From NCBI GenBank assembly GCA_032871835.1, contig CM065295.1, forward strand, positions 87,599,819 to 87,663,818: a stretch of 64,000 bases of DNA, written 5' to 3'. Origin of the DNA: Dipteronia dyeriana (lineage: Eukaryota; Streptophyta; Magnoliopsida; Sapindales; Sapindaceae). The translations under genes were made by a program, and so were the position numbers. The stretch's first letter is position 1, and the number at the start of each line of letters is the position of its first letter. Shown here in pieces: positions 34,496-46,900 of the stretch. The notes beneath the pieces are model-generated. The model ran no database searches. It saw only the letters and a list, made by a program, of their open reading frames with translations, and had not been told where the DNA came from.

Positions 34496-37400
34496 ATGTT
34501 TCCATCATCTCAGCGTGTATCCCAGGTATGGACCCAACTCTTCGTTATTGTTATTTTGAGCTTCTTATGCATGCTATCGAGGCTGACGATAAAAAAATAT
34601 CACTAGGCTTGAGTCTCTTATTTGGAGTCATTTTCCTTCATCCCAACCCATTGTTTTAAACGTGGAGTACTGTATGGTTTGTCCCGGGTTTTTTCCTTCT
34701 TATTCTGACCCTTTTGGTTCCACTTATGTTGGTGTCCACTCAGATACGTCGAAGACAACAAGGCAAACATCTAAGGCCTCTCCTAAAGATACTGCTCGCT
34801 TGGCGAGCGACTTGAAGATAATTTCTCAGACGTTAAAGATGAAGGACGTCTCGAGGGAACAACGGGTTCGCCTGCTTAGATTCTCAATGGACTATCCTTG
34901 CGCATTCAACCTCAAAATAAATGTGGTGACTGATAAGGAACTTATGAAGTTTAGGGACCGGTTTGACCTTCGTAGTTCGGTAAAGCTGTCTTATAGCGGT
35001 GATCGTGCAATGTGGAACCCACCTCCTGGTGTAGTCTCAATTTATGGGGCTATGTTGTCTTCCGGGGTGACTCTCCCTTTGCAGCCTTTCATTGCTCACT
35101 TCTTAGCAGATGTGGGTGTCACCCCAACCAAGCTAACCCCTAATTCGTACTGGGTGCTAATCAGCCTATGGCATTTGTGGAGAAAGATTAGGGCGAAGTA
35201 CCCCTCAACCCCATAAGATTTATGCAATTTTTATACCTTTGGTCGGTCCAATACATGTGGGACATTCTATCTCCAGTCAACGTTGATGTCGCCGTCACCG
35301 AGAAGCTGGAACCCCCATGATTATAAGGAGAAACCCGTACCTCCTACGTAAAAAGACCATAAAGGTTTCATTGAGGGGTTTCCATCTTCTAACAAATACT
35401 GGAAGAACAGTTGGTTTTTTGTTAACGGAGATTATGGTGAGGTTGTGGTGGCCGATCCAGCCCATCGACTAAACTGAAATAGAGTCTCGAGGCATTTATG
35501 TAGCCCCGAGCTATAGAACAAGGCTGCACCCGTTATGACACAGGAGCAAGCCGATACCATTGTCAAAGTGGCCTAGACTGCTTGGGAGGTCAGAGATCGC
35601 TACAACTTATACTTGGAAAATGAGTTGATTGAACTAGGTCTCTTTCCCGAGATATCCGCTCGGTGCAGGCATGTTAAGTTTTCGACTGTTCCTGCTGACC
35701 AATATGTGGTAAGCAGTCATGATGCTCCCCTCTTTCTCTGAGCGGTCAGAGGGAATCTTCTAAAGATAGGTCTGGGTCGGGTTTATTCTTCAACTGAAGG
35801 GTTTGACCGTGAAAGGTCGAGTAGGGATAGATCAAGTCGAGATATGCCCTCCGGATACAGGCGGAGTCGAGAGGAACCAAGTAGGGGCCAATACCATAGG
35901 ACCGGGTCTAACGATAATGTCTCTGGTAGTAAAGTGACCAAGATAGCCGATGGATCTTCTACCCCCGAGGCTATCCGTAAAAGGGGGGAAATTAAGAGTG
36001 AGGCAAATCCGTTGCCATCTCGATCGAAAGTTACCCCCGTTCTTTTAGATGAAGAGAAGAAGGATGATCAGGAGACCTTAACTGAGCTGATTCTAAAAGA
36101 GCAGCAATTCAAGAAAAAAGGGTGTTAGAGTAGTTGCGACATCTTCTGCTGTTCCATCTGAAACAACTAAGGCCACCGAGGCAGCAACACCCTCACCTTT
36201 CCCTTTGCCTTCTCAAATTCAACCTGATCGTTCCCCAGCGGGTCTTCCAGCATATCGCCCCAGGAAGGCTCCTATAGAGTTTTCAGTCAAGCTCTAAGTA
36301 GTCTTTACAAATTCAGACTCTGATGACGGGGATCACAACTCAGAGGAGTTATTCATTGATGATGATGTGATGGGCGTCACAGAGGAACAGATGCTTGGTC
36401 CGATGCTGAAGTTGAGAACTGGTGATGCAGTGAAATTAGTTAAAGATGCTCCGACGGTCCAGCCTGGGGATAAGCCCCCCCTTACACCACCTGGGTCATT
36501 TCCTAAGGATGGTGTCAGTGGAGGTCAAGTTCTCGAGGGGCAAAGTGGTGAAGCTCTTAAGGTTGCCTCTCAGGCTGGTGAAAGTATCGGGGCTGGCCCG
36601 ACCCTTCCTATAGAGCATCCAACTGCCTCTGATTTTGACCGACCCATTCCATCGATAACTCCGGATGTTCCAGCCTCTAGGTCCACTCATTCAAGTGAAT
36701 TTTGAGCTGATCGTCTCTCTATACTTCGCTCTATGTCGATCAGCGAATGATATATTGGTGATGGCTACTGGAAGGGGCTAATGCTGCCATAAATCTCAGC
36801 GGGTTCAAATGATTTTTAATAAAGGATTTCTTATAAGTACCTTACATATCATCATTCTTCTGCCCACCATACGGTTTTCCTTACTTTCACTTTCTTTTCA
36901 GACAGTGGAAGAACTGACTCGGGTCTTGGCTGATCAAAAGAGGCAGGTTGTGGAGATATCTCATCTGAAGAAGGCCCTTGTACAGAAATATGATGCCCTT
37001 AAATCTTCTTCAGCCAGTGCCTCCAAAGTCAAGCAATACGAGGAGCAATTGAAGACCCAAGCTGCTATCGAGCTTGCCCTGAGAAAGACTATAACCAACA
37101 TCCAGGATAAGGCTTCTGCCTTTGAGGCAACTCTTAGGCAGCTATCCATAAGAAATGTTGAACTAGAGAAAAGGGTTGCCAGAGCAGAATCATTAAATAC
37201 TCAACTTGAGTCGAGGGTCATCTTGGTTGAGGCAACAGCGAAGAAAACCCATGAAGAGACTCGGTTGGCACAAGACACCATTACCTCTGCCCAGAAGGCC
37301 ATGCTTGAAACACAACAGGCATCTAAGGAGGCTCGGATGCGTTATGAGTTCTTGGCCAAGGATCTGGAGCAGCAACAAGTTAGCATGGAAGTGTTTTCCC

Positions 37401-37974
37401 AGGAAGCTAGGTCAGCCTTTGAGGTCCAAAACGTGGATCACTATAAAATATCCCCAGCTTTTGTGTTGTCATGCTGAGGGATTTTAAGAGGGGACTGACC
37501 ACTGCTCGAGCTTTTTTAGGGGTTAAAAAGAGATCGTCAAAGGAGGCTCGCCGTAAATGGGACAAGGCGATCAGGAAACATAAAGATGAGTCCCTAGAGG
37601 CTATAAGAAACCTGAGAATTCGTTAGAGGGCTTATTATTGGTGGATCGGGAATGACCCTCAACTTATGCATCTGAAGCTTCCTTTAACATCTTCTCTGGT
37701 GGTCTTCCACGCTAATGAAGAGAGCAATGCCTTAACCAAGGGTGTAGATGTTGGTCATTTGCCAAGCACGGATTATTCTCCCTTTATGGTTGATGAGCCC
37801 GAGGGTAACATCACTTGGCCAGATTTTAAAAACTTAAGCCAAGACTATGGCGATGATGCTTCTTCTGTTGGTTCGAGTCTATTGGTCCCTCTAACATCTC
37901 AAACGTTTAGAAGTTTCTCTTTATTTTTTTATCATTTCTGTAGTTGCCACTTTATAATTTGCTTACTTTACTAA
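34496..37974 (+). pseudogene. Antisense extra ORF region of Tat element 2 (gypsy-type putative transposase domain, coiled coil)
   Basis: Blocks in order: a possible short first exon (MFPSSQRVSQ, donor CAG/GTATGG at 34527); 34662-35216 with PLQPFIAHFLADVG and LTPNSYWVLISLWHLWRK; broken text with WKNSWFFVNGDYGE (about 35400); 35844-36128 (R/S/E-rich); 36367-36705 (P/G-rich linker); a splice-like acceptor TTTTCAG at 36894-36900; a long coiled coil 36901-37430 (ELTRVLADQKRQVVEISHLK, LEKRVARAESLNTQLESRV); and an acidic end at 37666-37900. Stops occur near 35214, 35330, 35476 and 36122. The order matches the minus-strand region 8903-11156. Function is unknown. Confidence 0.8.
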
Positions 37975-38865
37975 TAAATGAATTTTATTTTCTCTATTGT
38001 TTCTGAATCCTTTACGATCGATTGTAACCATTTATCAACTTGCACTGTATGCGTTGTGCCATATCTAGGTTAGTCGTTTCGGTCGCGATCACATCCTCTC
38101 ATGCAAACTCTTTAGTCTCGACCAGGATGTTTTGTTAATCCAAGCTATATTAAGTCTGTCACCGTGACTTTGGTCAAGTGACTTCGGGTGACAGAGTTTA
38201 CAATGGCTCTTACGTAGGCAGGGTTAGGGAAATCACTTGGGTTTATCGACCAGTAACTCGATCCCCGATCCTCTTACTGTTATCAAGTCAATGGGTGTTC
38301 TTTTTTAACCCATTTGCATGGTATCTAGTTTATAGACTCTTGTCTTTTATCTTTCAACTAGATTATTGGGACGTCTCCCAGTAGTCTGTTGATCAAGATT
38401 CGTTGCAACAGATCATCTTGAATTTTACTGACTTAGCATGTGTCCTAATCACACCTATTTTTAAGTAAACATGCTTATCCCTCGTTCAACTTTTGGCGCA
38501 TCATATCAGGCGCTTATGTCCTGAAGGCGCCCTAGCAGTGCTTTATTGCACCCAGCTAGTTTCATTGAATGTACATTGTCTTTGTGACATATGCTTTTGG
38601 CCCCTTGCTGAGTCTCTTGGGGCCTCAGGCTCCCCAACCAGACATTGAGTGATTTCTAGGTGCCCCGAGATTGCTTTTGTATATGAAAGTAAGGTTTTCG
38701 AACACTATTATTGATATCTGAAATTGTTCCCTCAAAAGGGATTATATTAAATGCTAAAAAGGAACATGAAATAATTAGCTAACAAAATAAAACCAATCTC
38801 TAAATAAATAAGAACAAGCAAGAAGAACTTTTTTAGGTATTAGGCATTGCATGGTCTGGGTAACT
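37975..38865. other. Spacer between the antisense ORF region and pol of Tat element 2
   Basis: No supported ORF in either direction. It lies where the two opposing transcription units of the element converge. Confidence 0.6.
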
Positions 38866-38874
38866 CACTTCCTT

Positions 38875-40092
38875 CTAATCGGGCAATACGGTACACCCAT
38901 GTCCAGTCAATCCGACTACCTTGTACGGACCTTCCCATTTGTCTGTCAGAGCCTCAACTGACTTATCTCTAGAGTTGGGTGACACCTTTCTAAGAACTAG
39001 ATCTCCAAGTTGGAATCTCCTGATTCGGACATGCGAGTTATAGTATCTAACGACCCTTTGCTGGTAGGCTGCAATTCTGATTCTCGACATATCTTTTTTT
39101 TCTTCCAACTCATCTAAGTTATGTCTCATCATCTTAGCGTTCGACTCAGGGTGGAAGAGATACACCCTGGGTGAGTTGTGAACTACCTTGACCAGGGTTA
39201 CCGTCTCTGCCCCGAACGCAAATGAGTAAGGGGTTTCCTCTATCGAGGTCATTTAAGTGGTCTGATAGGCCCATAGAACCTCATATAGCTTGTCTGCCCA
39301 GTTCTTTTTCTTGGCATCTAGTTTTGCTTTCAGGGTGTGCTTGATTATCTTGTTCACTGCTTCTTTTTTACCGTTGGTCTGAGGGTGAGCTGGTATAACA
39401 TAATAATTCCTTATACCGAAATCCCTACACATGTTCTTGAAGTTGTCACTGTCAGATTGAATTCCATTATCTGTAATTATAGCGTCTGGGATTCCAAACC
39501 GGTAGATGACATTCTTCTTAATGAAACTCGTCGTATTGGCTTCAGTTATGCATATCAGTTCCTCTGCCTCGACCCATTTGGTGAAGTAATCTACCACCAC
39601 AATAGTGTGATTTGCCTCTTCTTTGGTTGCAGCTGGCAATGGGCCAGTTAAGTCCAACCCCAACATGGCAAATGGCCAAGGTGATGACAAGTTTCTCAAT
39701 TGTTTGGGAGGCCTCTTTATGTCATTGGCTATCCTTTGAAAACTTCCAAATTATTCGGTGATAGCCTGAGCATCTTGAAATAGGGTCGGCCAATATAAGT
39801 CTTGTCTGAGAGTTTTATGTGCCAAGCTTTTACCTTTCGAGTGGTTCCCACATACTCTCATGTGTATGCTTTCTAGTATCCGTCTGCCTTCCATGGGGCA
39901 GGCACATCGCTGTAAGGCTTTCATACCTTGTAGCTCTCCTATATAGTTACTCGTAAACCATTGAGTACCTTGTAGCTCTATGCTGAGGCGTTTTACTTCA
40001 GTCACCTCTGTTGGCAGTGTTCCATTCTCTAGATAGTCTCTGATCGGGGTCATCAAAGTGATTTGGCCTCCATCAATCACACTTATCTCCAA
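38875..40092 (-). pseudogene. Integrase of Tat element 2
   Basis: Read downward: the H2C2 zinc region (HMRVCGNHSKGKSLAHKTLR, about 39860), the core GLDLTGPLP (first D, about 39660), ITDNGIQSDSDNFKNMCRDF (second D, about 39470) and HPQTNGKKEAVNK (E, about 39365). The C-terminal part follows (38875-39252) with ETPYSFAFGAETV and KWEGPYKVV. Single stops separate the three frames (near 39750, 39700 and 39252), so the polyprotein is broken although most of the enzyme is well preserved. Confidence 0.9.
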
Positions 40093-40095
40093 TAT

Positions 40096-40635
40096 CTATT
40101 CTTTATCCTCGATGCTTGGCCTTTTAAGATGGGCGACTGAGATAGTCTTTGACCGTACACCGATAGTAGCTGAAGCTAATTTTGATAAAACGTCTGCTTT
40201 TTCATTCTTCTCCCTAGGGATCTGGGTGATCCTGTACGTTTTAAATCTTCCTAATTGCATTTTGGCCATCCTCAAGTATGCGACCATGTTGTCATCCTTG
40301 GCTTGATATCCATCCAAAACTTGGTTTACAACCACTTGCGAGTCACTGAATATTTCTAGCTCATATGCCCTTAAGACAGTGCAAACTCTGAGCCCTGCCA
40401 AAAGTGCCTCATACTTGGCCATATTGTTAGTGGTTTTGAAGTCAAACTGCAGGGCACATTCTATTTGATCACCTTCCGGGGTAGATATGACTATCCCGGC
40501 CCCGCTGGCATGTGTGTTTGACGACCCATCTACATGTAGTTTCCATTCGAACTCATCATTCTCTTTCAACATCCTGATTACCTCGTTGTTTGGTTCGGTG
40601 AATTCTGTGATCATGTCAGCCACAACTTGCCCCAT
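40096..40635 (-). pseudogene. Archaeal-type RNase H domain of Tat element 2
   Basis: One open frame gives LHVDGSSNTHASGAGIVIST, then NNMAKYEALLAGLRV, FSDSQVVVNQVLDGYQAKDD and QIPREKNEKADVLSKLA. The D, E and D of the RNase H fold are present. It is the second RNase H of the Tat lineage and aligns with 2827-3240. It would digest RNA in the RNA-DNA hybrid during reverse transcription. Confidence 0.9.
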
Positions 40636-41497
40636 TTAGTGCGGCCTTCGGCAGGTATGCTATCTCAAACTCGCTCAACTCCAAGGCCCATTTAGTTAGT
40701 CTTCCGGACACCTCGGGTTTGGACAGGATTTGGTTCAATAGACAGTCAGTATAGACCTCAATCTCGAGGGCTTGAAAATACGGCATTAGCTTCCTTGCTG
40801 CAGTTACAAGGGCCAATGTCATCTGCTCGGCCGGTGAATACCTTGTCTCAGTTGGTAACAAAGCTTTGCTGGTATAATACACTGGTTTTTATACCCTCTT
40901 ATCGAGTTTGACCAGTACTGAATCTGTTGCTACAGACGTTACGGACAGGTACAAGTAAAACACTTCTCATTCAAAGGGTTTGGATAGAATCGCTACTTTC
41001 CTCAAATATTCTTTGATCCTTTTGAATCCATGTTCACACTATGTATTCCATTCCACCCCTTTACTCTTCTTAATTGTCCTAAAAAAGGGAATACATTTAT
41101 CAGTTGATTTACTTACGAATAGGTTCAGAGATGACAAGCACCCCGTTAGCCTCTAGATCCTCTTTTACTATTTTTAGGGACCTCATTTCCTCTAACGCCT
41201 TTATCTTTTCTGGGTTGACTTCAATTCCCCTCTGGTGAACTTGGAACCCTAGGAATCTTCCTGAAGGCACTTCAAAGATGCAAATTTTTGGGTTAAGCTT
41301 CATACCAAACCTTCGTAGCACTCCGACTGTTTCCTTGAGATCTCTTGGATGTTCCTCTGATGTTATGTTTTTTGTCAGCATATCATCCACATATACTTCT
41401 ATGTTTCTTTCAATTTATAGAGCGAACATCTTGTTTACCAGCCTCTGGTAAGTTGCCCAAACATTTTTGAGACCCAAAGGCATGACTTTGTACCAAT
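40616..41497 (-). pseudogene. Reverse transcriptase (C-terminal part) and first RNase H of Tat element 2
   Basis: It starts abruptly at about 41497 with YKVMPLGLKN, continuing TYQRLVNKMF, a stop near 41418, then VYVDDMLTK (catalytic DD, about 41390), FLGFQVHQRGIEVNPEKI and, after a broken 300 bp, YYTSKALLPTETRYSPAEQM (40880 downward) and SGRLTKWALELSEF. The fingers and palm before YKVMP are absent, along with protease and gag. The text next to the break belongs to the leader. Confidence 0.88.
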
Positions 41498-41822
41498 CCC
41501 CTGCTTAGCGGCATCTTCGATGACTTTCTGCAGGGACTCCTGGATCTGTTTGAATGATTTTGGGGAGATAACAACGGCTGTACCTGTGGATGTAAAAACG
41601 TCTGGTCTGGACAATGGCGGGGTCCTTATGGTTGGATCTTCTCATGTGGTGACAATATCCACAGAATTCGGGGAATTGGCAGCACCTGTTGTGTCAATAT
41701 TACGGGGGGATGGACTTCTGTCGCTACCGGTGTCCATGATGTCGCCTTTATCTAAATTATTTCAAGATTAATCACGTAAATCAAACACTATCGGAGATTC
41801 ACCCCCTCATTCCAGTGCCAAT
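41498..41822 (-). other. Leader and deletion joint of Tat element 2
   Basis: It lies between the primer-binding site and the truncated reverse transcriptase. There is no gag zinc knuckle or protease motif. The plus-strand frame 41520-41771 is taken as chance. The joint near 41497 marks the loss of several kilobases of gag and pol. Confidence 0.6.
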
Positions 41823-42602
41823 TGTTGATGGTGATTTTTAGATTAACCTCCCGTCACAAAATTAATGCAAAGCAACAACTAGTTACAAACGAAAGGTAAA
41901 CGAAAAATAAATATGACACAGAGTTTTATGTGGTAAAACCTCAATGCGGGAAAACATCCACGGTTGCCAATGGCGGTAACAAGAATTCACTATGCAGGAA
42001 AAAGATTACACAATCAATCACTCTTGCCTTCTCTCTACATATTGTGTTCAACTCTTTTAGGTGTTTTTTGTGTCTATCTATATATGCACCCTAATTCTTG
42101 ATATACAAGTAGAGAAAGTTCCCGTAATTAAACAAAACTCTAACTTATTGGAGTTATGTTATCCCTTTTTCTCGTTTCGCGTTGATTGTATTATGGTTAT
42201 ATTGAGCCTCTTGTCTAATCTGGACTTTGATGTCTATAAGGAAGTTTATTTCCTTATCAAAGTACACTTCCAGAAGCCTTGTTCAAGTTAGACTCTTTTT
42301 CTGCGTATTTGAGTCGTGACTTTGTTAAGTCTAAACATTGTCCACGTGTCACATAACCAACCGTTTGTTGAACTCGACCAGAATCACTTTTTCCCGATCG
42401 ATTATCTTTACCCCGACCATCTCGACAACCCCGATCGGGTCTTCTTGCCTAATCGTTTGTGTTATCTTGGTCGGGGGGGAGGTTTGACGAGTGCTCTTTG
42501 GTCAACTTGGGTTGGCTCATTCTGATCGTCTTCCATTGACATGGAAACCCCGACTGTAGTCTTTTGGTGACATGTCGTATCATCTAGAATTTACCAATAA
42601 CA
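41823..42602 (-). repeat. LTR (5' LTR in element orientation), 780 bp
   Basis: It begins TGTTATTGG on the minus strand and ends CATCAACA. Two bases after its end the minus strand reads TGGCACTGGAATGAGGGG (41820 downward), the likely tRNA primer-binding site. The tRNA identity is not clear. Confidence 0.95.
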
Positions 42603-43598
42603 TCGCCCTTTGTGTAGATTGAGTTCAAAGACAAAAGAAGATGATCATCATTTCTAATTATTTATTGCATGAGCGAGTTAAAAAGATATGGGTCTCACAT
42701 AAAACCATGCTTCTATAAAATTTAGATACATATTTTTTTTATTCGATAATGGAAGGGTATGCCAAAACCTGTCGAGAGTATGCACTAGTTGACTGTTTAT
42801 AGTGTTTCTTTTTAAATATGTATAATTAAATCTTACATGTCATTTTTTTTTGTTATTTACATTTATATTATAAAAAATCTTGTCATGCCCCGACCCTCCA
42901 AATTTAATCAATGCATACATAGTCTGTATATCAACTCATCTCACTAGACTTGAATCATCTATCACTAATATGAAAAAGAGACATACACTGTATACACCAC
43001 TAGAGAAAAAAACAAGAGATTAAAAAGCAGTGAATATTGAAGTTTGATAACATATGAATTAATGAAGTCTAACAAGCCAAACATACATACTTCAATGTTG
43101 AAGCTATCTTTTTTCCCTGTTTCATGTCATTTCTAATGAGGTAGTGAGGGATGGGCTGTTGGTTATTTTACTTATTTCATATGGTGACATTTTCTGCACT
43201 ATATGAACGAACTGAAGGTTATGTGTTTGGTTAATGGTATTTTAAAATTATAATACTTCTCTTCATAGCTTATACATGTTTCTTATTCATTTTTTGTTGT
43301 TCGGTGACTACCCTCAACGAGATTATAGAACACTGGAACTTGGGAGAAAATTGAATACTACAATCTGACTTTTGAAAGTTCAAATTTTTAAAATTCCAAA
43401 AAGTCTTGAAATAAAATCTAGATAATCCTAATAGTCTATAAATAAAGTCCAAAGACACTTTCAAACTTCTAAAAGTATAGTCTATATAATCCTAATAATC
43501 CTAAAAGTATAATCCTAATAATCCTAATAGTCTTACAAATCCATAAAATCCTTACACTCCAAAATTGTCTATTAAAATCTCAATCCAATACACCCCTC

Positions 43599-44699
43599 TT
43601 AATGTTGTCTAAAGAGTAACAACTTCTTCGATCCAACAAGCACCTATGTTCACTAGGGTGAAAAGTAAAAACAAATAAAATGTGTAAATTAGAACATTGG
43701 TGGGATAACAATGCACAAGCAACGTCAAAATATTTCACCTGGGGCACCTCCTAATCGAAGACCAGAGAAGAGTAGACTAAAATCGAAGAAGGTGAAAATG
43801 AAAAATGTAAATTGAAGAATCTGAAAATATAAGAAAAAAGAAAAAGAACCTGAAAATAGAAGAAGAAAATCAAAGGAATAAAAAGACCAAAGAAGAAGAC
43901 ATGCAATCGATGAAAACAATGAAGAAGAAGAAGAAGAAATACAGAGCAAGAAGAAGAAGAAAAACTGAGGAGGAATAAGAAGAACTCGCTGGAGAGGAAA
44001 CTGAAGACGTTGATGTCGTCGGAAAGGGACCGATGTCGCCGATCAATCGGTTTGAAGAAGAGACAACAAAGAACTAAAGTGAAGGGATCGATCGATTGAT
44101 TTGGGATTTAGGGATTTTCTTCTTTTCTTCTTTTCTTCTCCCAAACGTAGCATTTTGGGTTCTTTTTCTTCTTTTCATCTTTTCTTCTCTAAAACGCTGA
44201 GTTTGGGTTTTTTTTAAAAAAAAATCAATATCCAATTCAGTGTAGAGGCTGCCGCTTGTGGACTACTCGGCGCATCATGGCCCCGGTTTCGGTTCTGAAC
44301 CATTATTTTCGGTTCCGGATTGAGCCAGAATCGGAATCGGAATCGAAACCGTAGACCGACAGTTCCTAAGGTTTGTCCGGTTCGGTTCTTTTTTTATATA
44401 TAAATTATTATTATTATACTAACTTCAAAAAAAATACCAAAACATAAGACTTGTAATAATGTGAAAGTGTAAATGAATTTTATTATATAAGGTCATAAGC
44501 TGAAATTAAAATTATAAAAAAAAAAAAATACTAAATACATAAATTGAAATGAAAGTATAAAACTAAAAAATTAAAATTGTTCTTGAACTTAATTTGTACC
44601 AAAATTAAGTTGTCTACTTATCCTCTTAAGGTTTAGAGGAATCAAAGGCTACGTAGTTCTTTTACATTTTATTATCTTTTACATCTGTAATTTTGTAAC
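43599..44699. other. Low-complexity and hAT-like subterminal DNA, no gene seen
   Basis: 43770-44000 is GAA-rich. 44280-44400 holds CGGTTCCGG and GGAATCGGAATCG runs like hAT subterminal repeats, probably the 3' end of the hAT whose transposase starts at 46900. No clear inverted end was identified. Confidence 0.45.
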
Positions 44700-46900
44700 T
44701 AATCATTGTCATCCGTTCCGGTGCCGATGGTGTGGTCATCATCGAAGAAATCGTAAAGTACTTCTAGCTCGATTTCTTGTTGTCTATATTCTGTATTTGT
44801 CCAATCATCAACACAAACTTGGACTTGAATTGATTATGGATTCAAAAGTGACTCTCATGTGTCTAGAATATTTCCACCGGCGTTAAACTCTTGTTCAACA
44901 GTCACTGTAGAAATCGGTGTTGTAAGAATCTGTTTGGCTATTATAGATAAGATTGGAAAGTATTTTTCATGTTCCCTCCACCAAAGTGGAATGTCAAATT
45001 TTTCCACATCACCGTCTCTAATAAACTCAAAATTAGTACTGTGATAAGTTTCAATATCTTTTGATCTTTTGGGATAACAGTGCAGACCCTACCCCCAACA
45101 CTCCAGAAGATCGAGTTTGGGAGATATTTTCAGTTCGTGAAACACTAATGTTTAGAGTTGGACCATAAATTCTACGATATTACCTAAACATTGATAATAA
45201 ATAGTTAAATAATTTATCAAATTTTCTAGTTTATAACGTGGGCCAAAACACAATGCAAACAGGTAAATAATTGGGAACTCCCTATATTAGTCTAACCATT
45301 TTCTTTTCATAGCTTCAATGCATGCTTGTAGTTGTATATCAGATGAACGGACAACAAATGCACTAGCAATATTACAACCCTTAATAATAAATAATTGAGT
45401 AGTAGGATAATAAATACCTGACAAATTGTTAGTAGCACTATTAAAAACTTTTAACAAATTACAAATTTTTGTACAAACATTCCAATGGTGTGCATAAAGA
45501 CTGATTTGACTAACATTATATTGCATAAAAAAACTAATAAATCCTTCTAATAATAACTTTCACAAAGAAATTTATAAGTAGAGTTCCAACGTGTTGGAAC
45601 ATCACGAGAAAATCTAATGGGACGCCTACCTGTCTGTTTACAAAATCTTACACATGCTTTCATAACATTAGGATGTTTCCACAAATAAGAGAGGACATCC
45701 TTAATGGGTTTAATAAAAGCATAAAGAATTTCCAAACATTTTTTAACACATAAATTTAAAACATGGCAATCACATCTTTGATGAAAAAAAAATCTATTAA
45801 AATAAGGTTTTCATAATTCAATTAAAGCAGGAATAATTATTGTATTGTCAAAAACATTATCAAAACCAATTGAAAAAAAAAATATTATCAATTTTTTACT
45901 CTTCAAAAATCATTTTCATATTTTTATAAATATTATCATCAGTATGTGCATCATCAAACACTCTAAATGCAAGAATTCTTTTTTTGTAGTGTCCAAGTTT
46001 TGTCCATATAATAACAAATTACACTCAAGTATGAATGCGATCGCCAATGGTCAATCCATATGTCGGCACATACGAAAACACGACCTTTATAGTTCGTAAA
46101 ATATTTTTTCAAAATCCTTTTTTCTTTTTTATAAATATCATACATTGTACTTGTGAGAGTGACTCTAAGAACACGACATACAGCATGATTTAATGTTTTA
46201 TGATAATATTTAATAAAACCAATATTTTCACAAAAACTAAAAGGTAAATGTTCTACAACTATAATTCTAGCTAATTATTCTCTATTAGCTTGATCACCAT
46301 ATTTAAATAATTGAGTGTTAGAGGTAGGCGGGCAGCAAACCTGGAAATTTGAGATTGTGTACTCCATTTGGCATGTTCTGCTGGATGACGGGTCGTAATA
46401 TGCTTCCAATGTGTGTCGTATCCTCCAGATTTAGTCAACTTAAATTCTTGACAGCAGTAATTACTCACCGCCTAACACGTTCCATCATCTTTCATAACTT
46501 TCTTCATGTGGAGAACAAAGAGATTAGATTTGACCTGCCTCTTATCCTTCTCCAAGACCTCTTCAAAATGTGGTCCTTCAAAATCTGGATATGCAGTGAA
46601 ACCATGCATATTTTTTGATTGGCTTGTCATAGTGCCAGAGCTAGGGGTAAGGCTGCTAGGTTGGCTAGCATTGGGTTCAGAAATTATTAAAGGGGTATTC
46701 AGATAGGCTGGATGGTTCAGATAGGCTGGATGGTTTAGGGATTCAAAAAAGACTTGTCGTTGCAGGAACTCATGGTAAGTGGTGTCGTCAAAACCGATAT
46801 TATCCGGCTGGACCGAAACCGGCTCCGACATACGACTCTTACCGGTTCTGGAAACGAAACTCCTTAGTGGAGCATATCCTACTCCATTTCCACTTGCCAT
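44700..46900 (-). pseudogene. hAT transposase (ricesleeper-like), heavily decayed
   Basis: From the start at 46900: MASGNGVGYAPLRSFV, an in-frame duplication NHPAYLNHPAYLN (46700-46735), a BED finger remnant CCQEFKLTKSGGYDTHWKHI (about 46450), FVCADIWIDHWRSHSYLSVI (46080), DVPTRWNSTYKFL (45605-45560), NLSGIYYPTTQLF (45420), then the C-terminal dimerisation part FDIPLWWREHEKYFPILSII and STVTVEQEFNAGG (about 45000-44860). Many stops and frame changes. The typical SASE-like residues are altered to VEQEF. Terminal inverted repeats were not located. Confidence 0.8.

Larger units (their letters stand above)
33354..42602 (-). mobile_element. Complete-ended Tat-type Ty3/gypsy element with internal deletion, 9249 bp
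   Basis: LTRs 33354-34116 and 41823-42602 start TGTTGATGG and end ACCAATAACA. A perfect 5-bp target duplication TCGCC lies at 33349-33353 and 42603-42607. Pol is on the minus strand and the extra ORF region on the plus strand. Gag, protease and the first part of reverse transcriptase are missing. The LTRs differ by many substitutions and some indels (one copy has extra text near 42425), so the insertion is old. Confidence 0.95.
32795..43598. mobile_element. Inverted-repeat element (about 1.5 kb) split by a nested Tat retrotransposon
   Basis: The left text GGGGTACATTAGTTCAAGAT (32796) pairs with the right end, whose reverse complement is GGGGTGTATTGGATTGAGAT. Both continue TTTTAATAGACAAT-like. 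Each arm carries internal repeats of AGTCT/ATTGGATCTAGACTTTTAAG or AGACTATTAGGATTAT type. The Tat element occupies 33354-42602. The outer flanks CATCAATTT and TCTTAATG fit a 3-bp TTA-like target site. Class is uncertain; PIF/Harbinger is my best guess. Confidence 0.6.

Noticed and set aside
41520..41771. 83-residue plus-strand frame next to the LTR
   Set aside because: It lies opposite the leader of Tat element 2, has no family features and does not recur in the first element.
43725..43949. Minus-strand frame of S, F and L residues
   Set aside because: It comes from a GAA-rich low-complexity block. Composition alone explains it.
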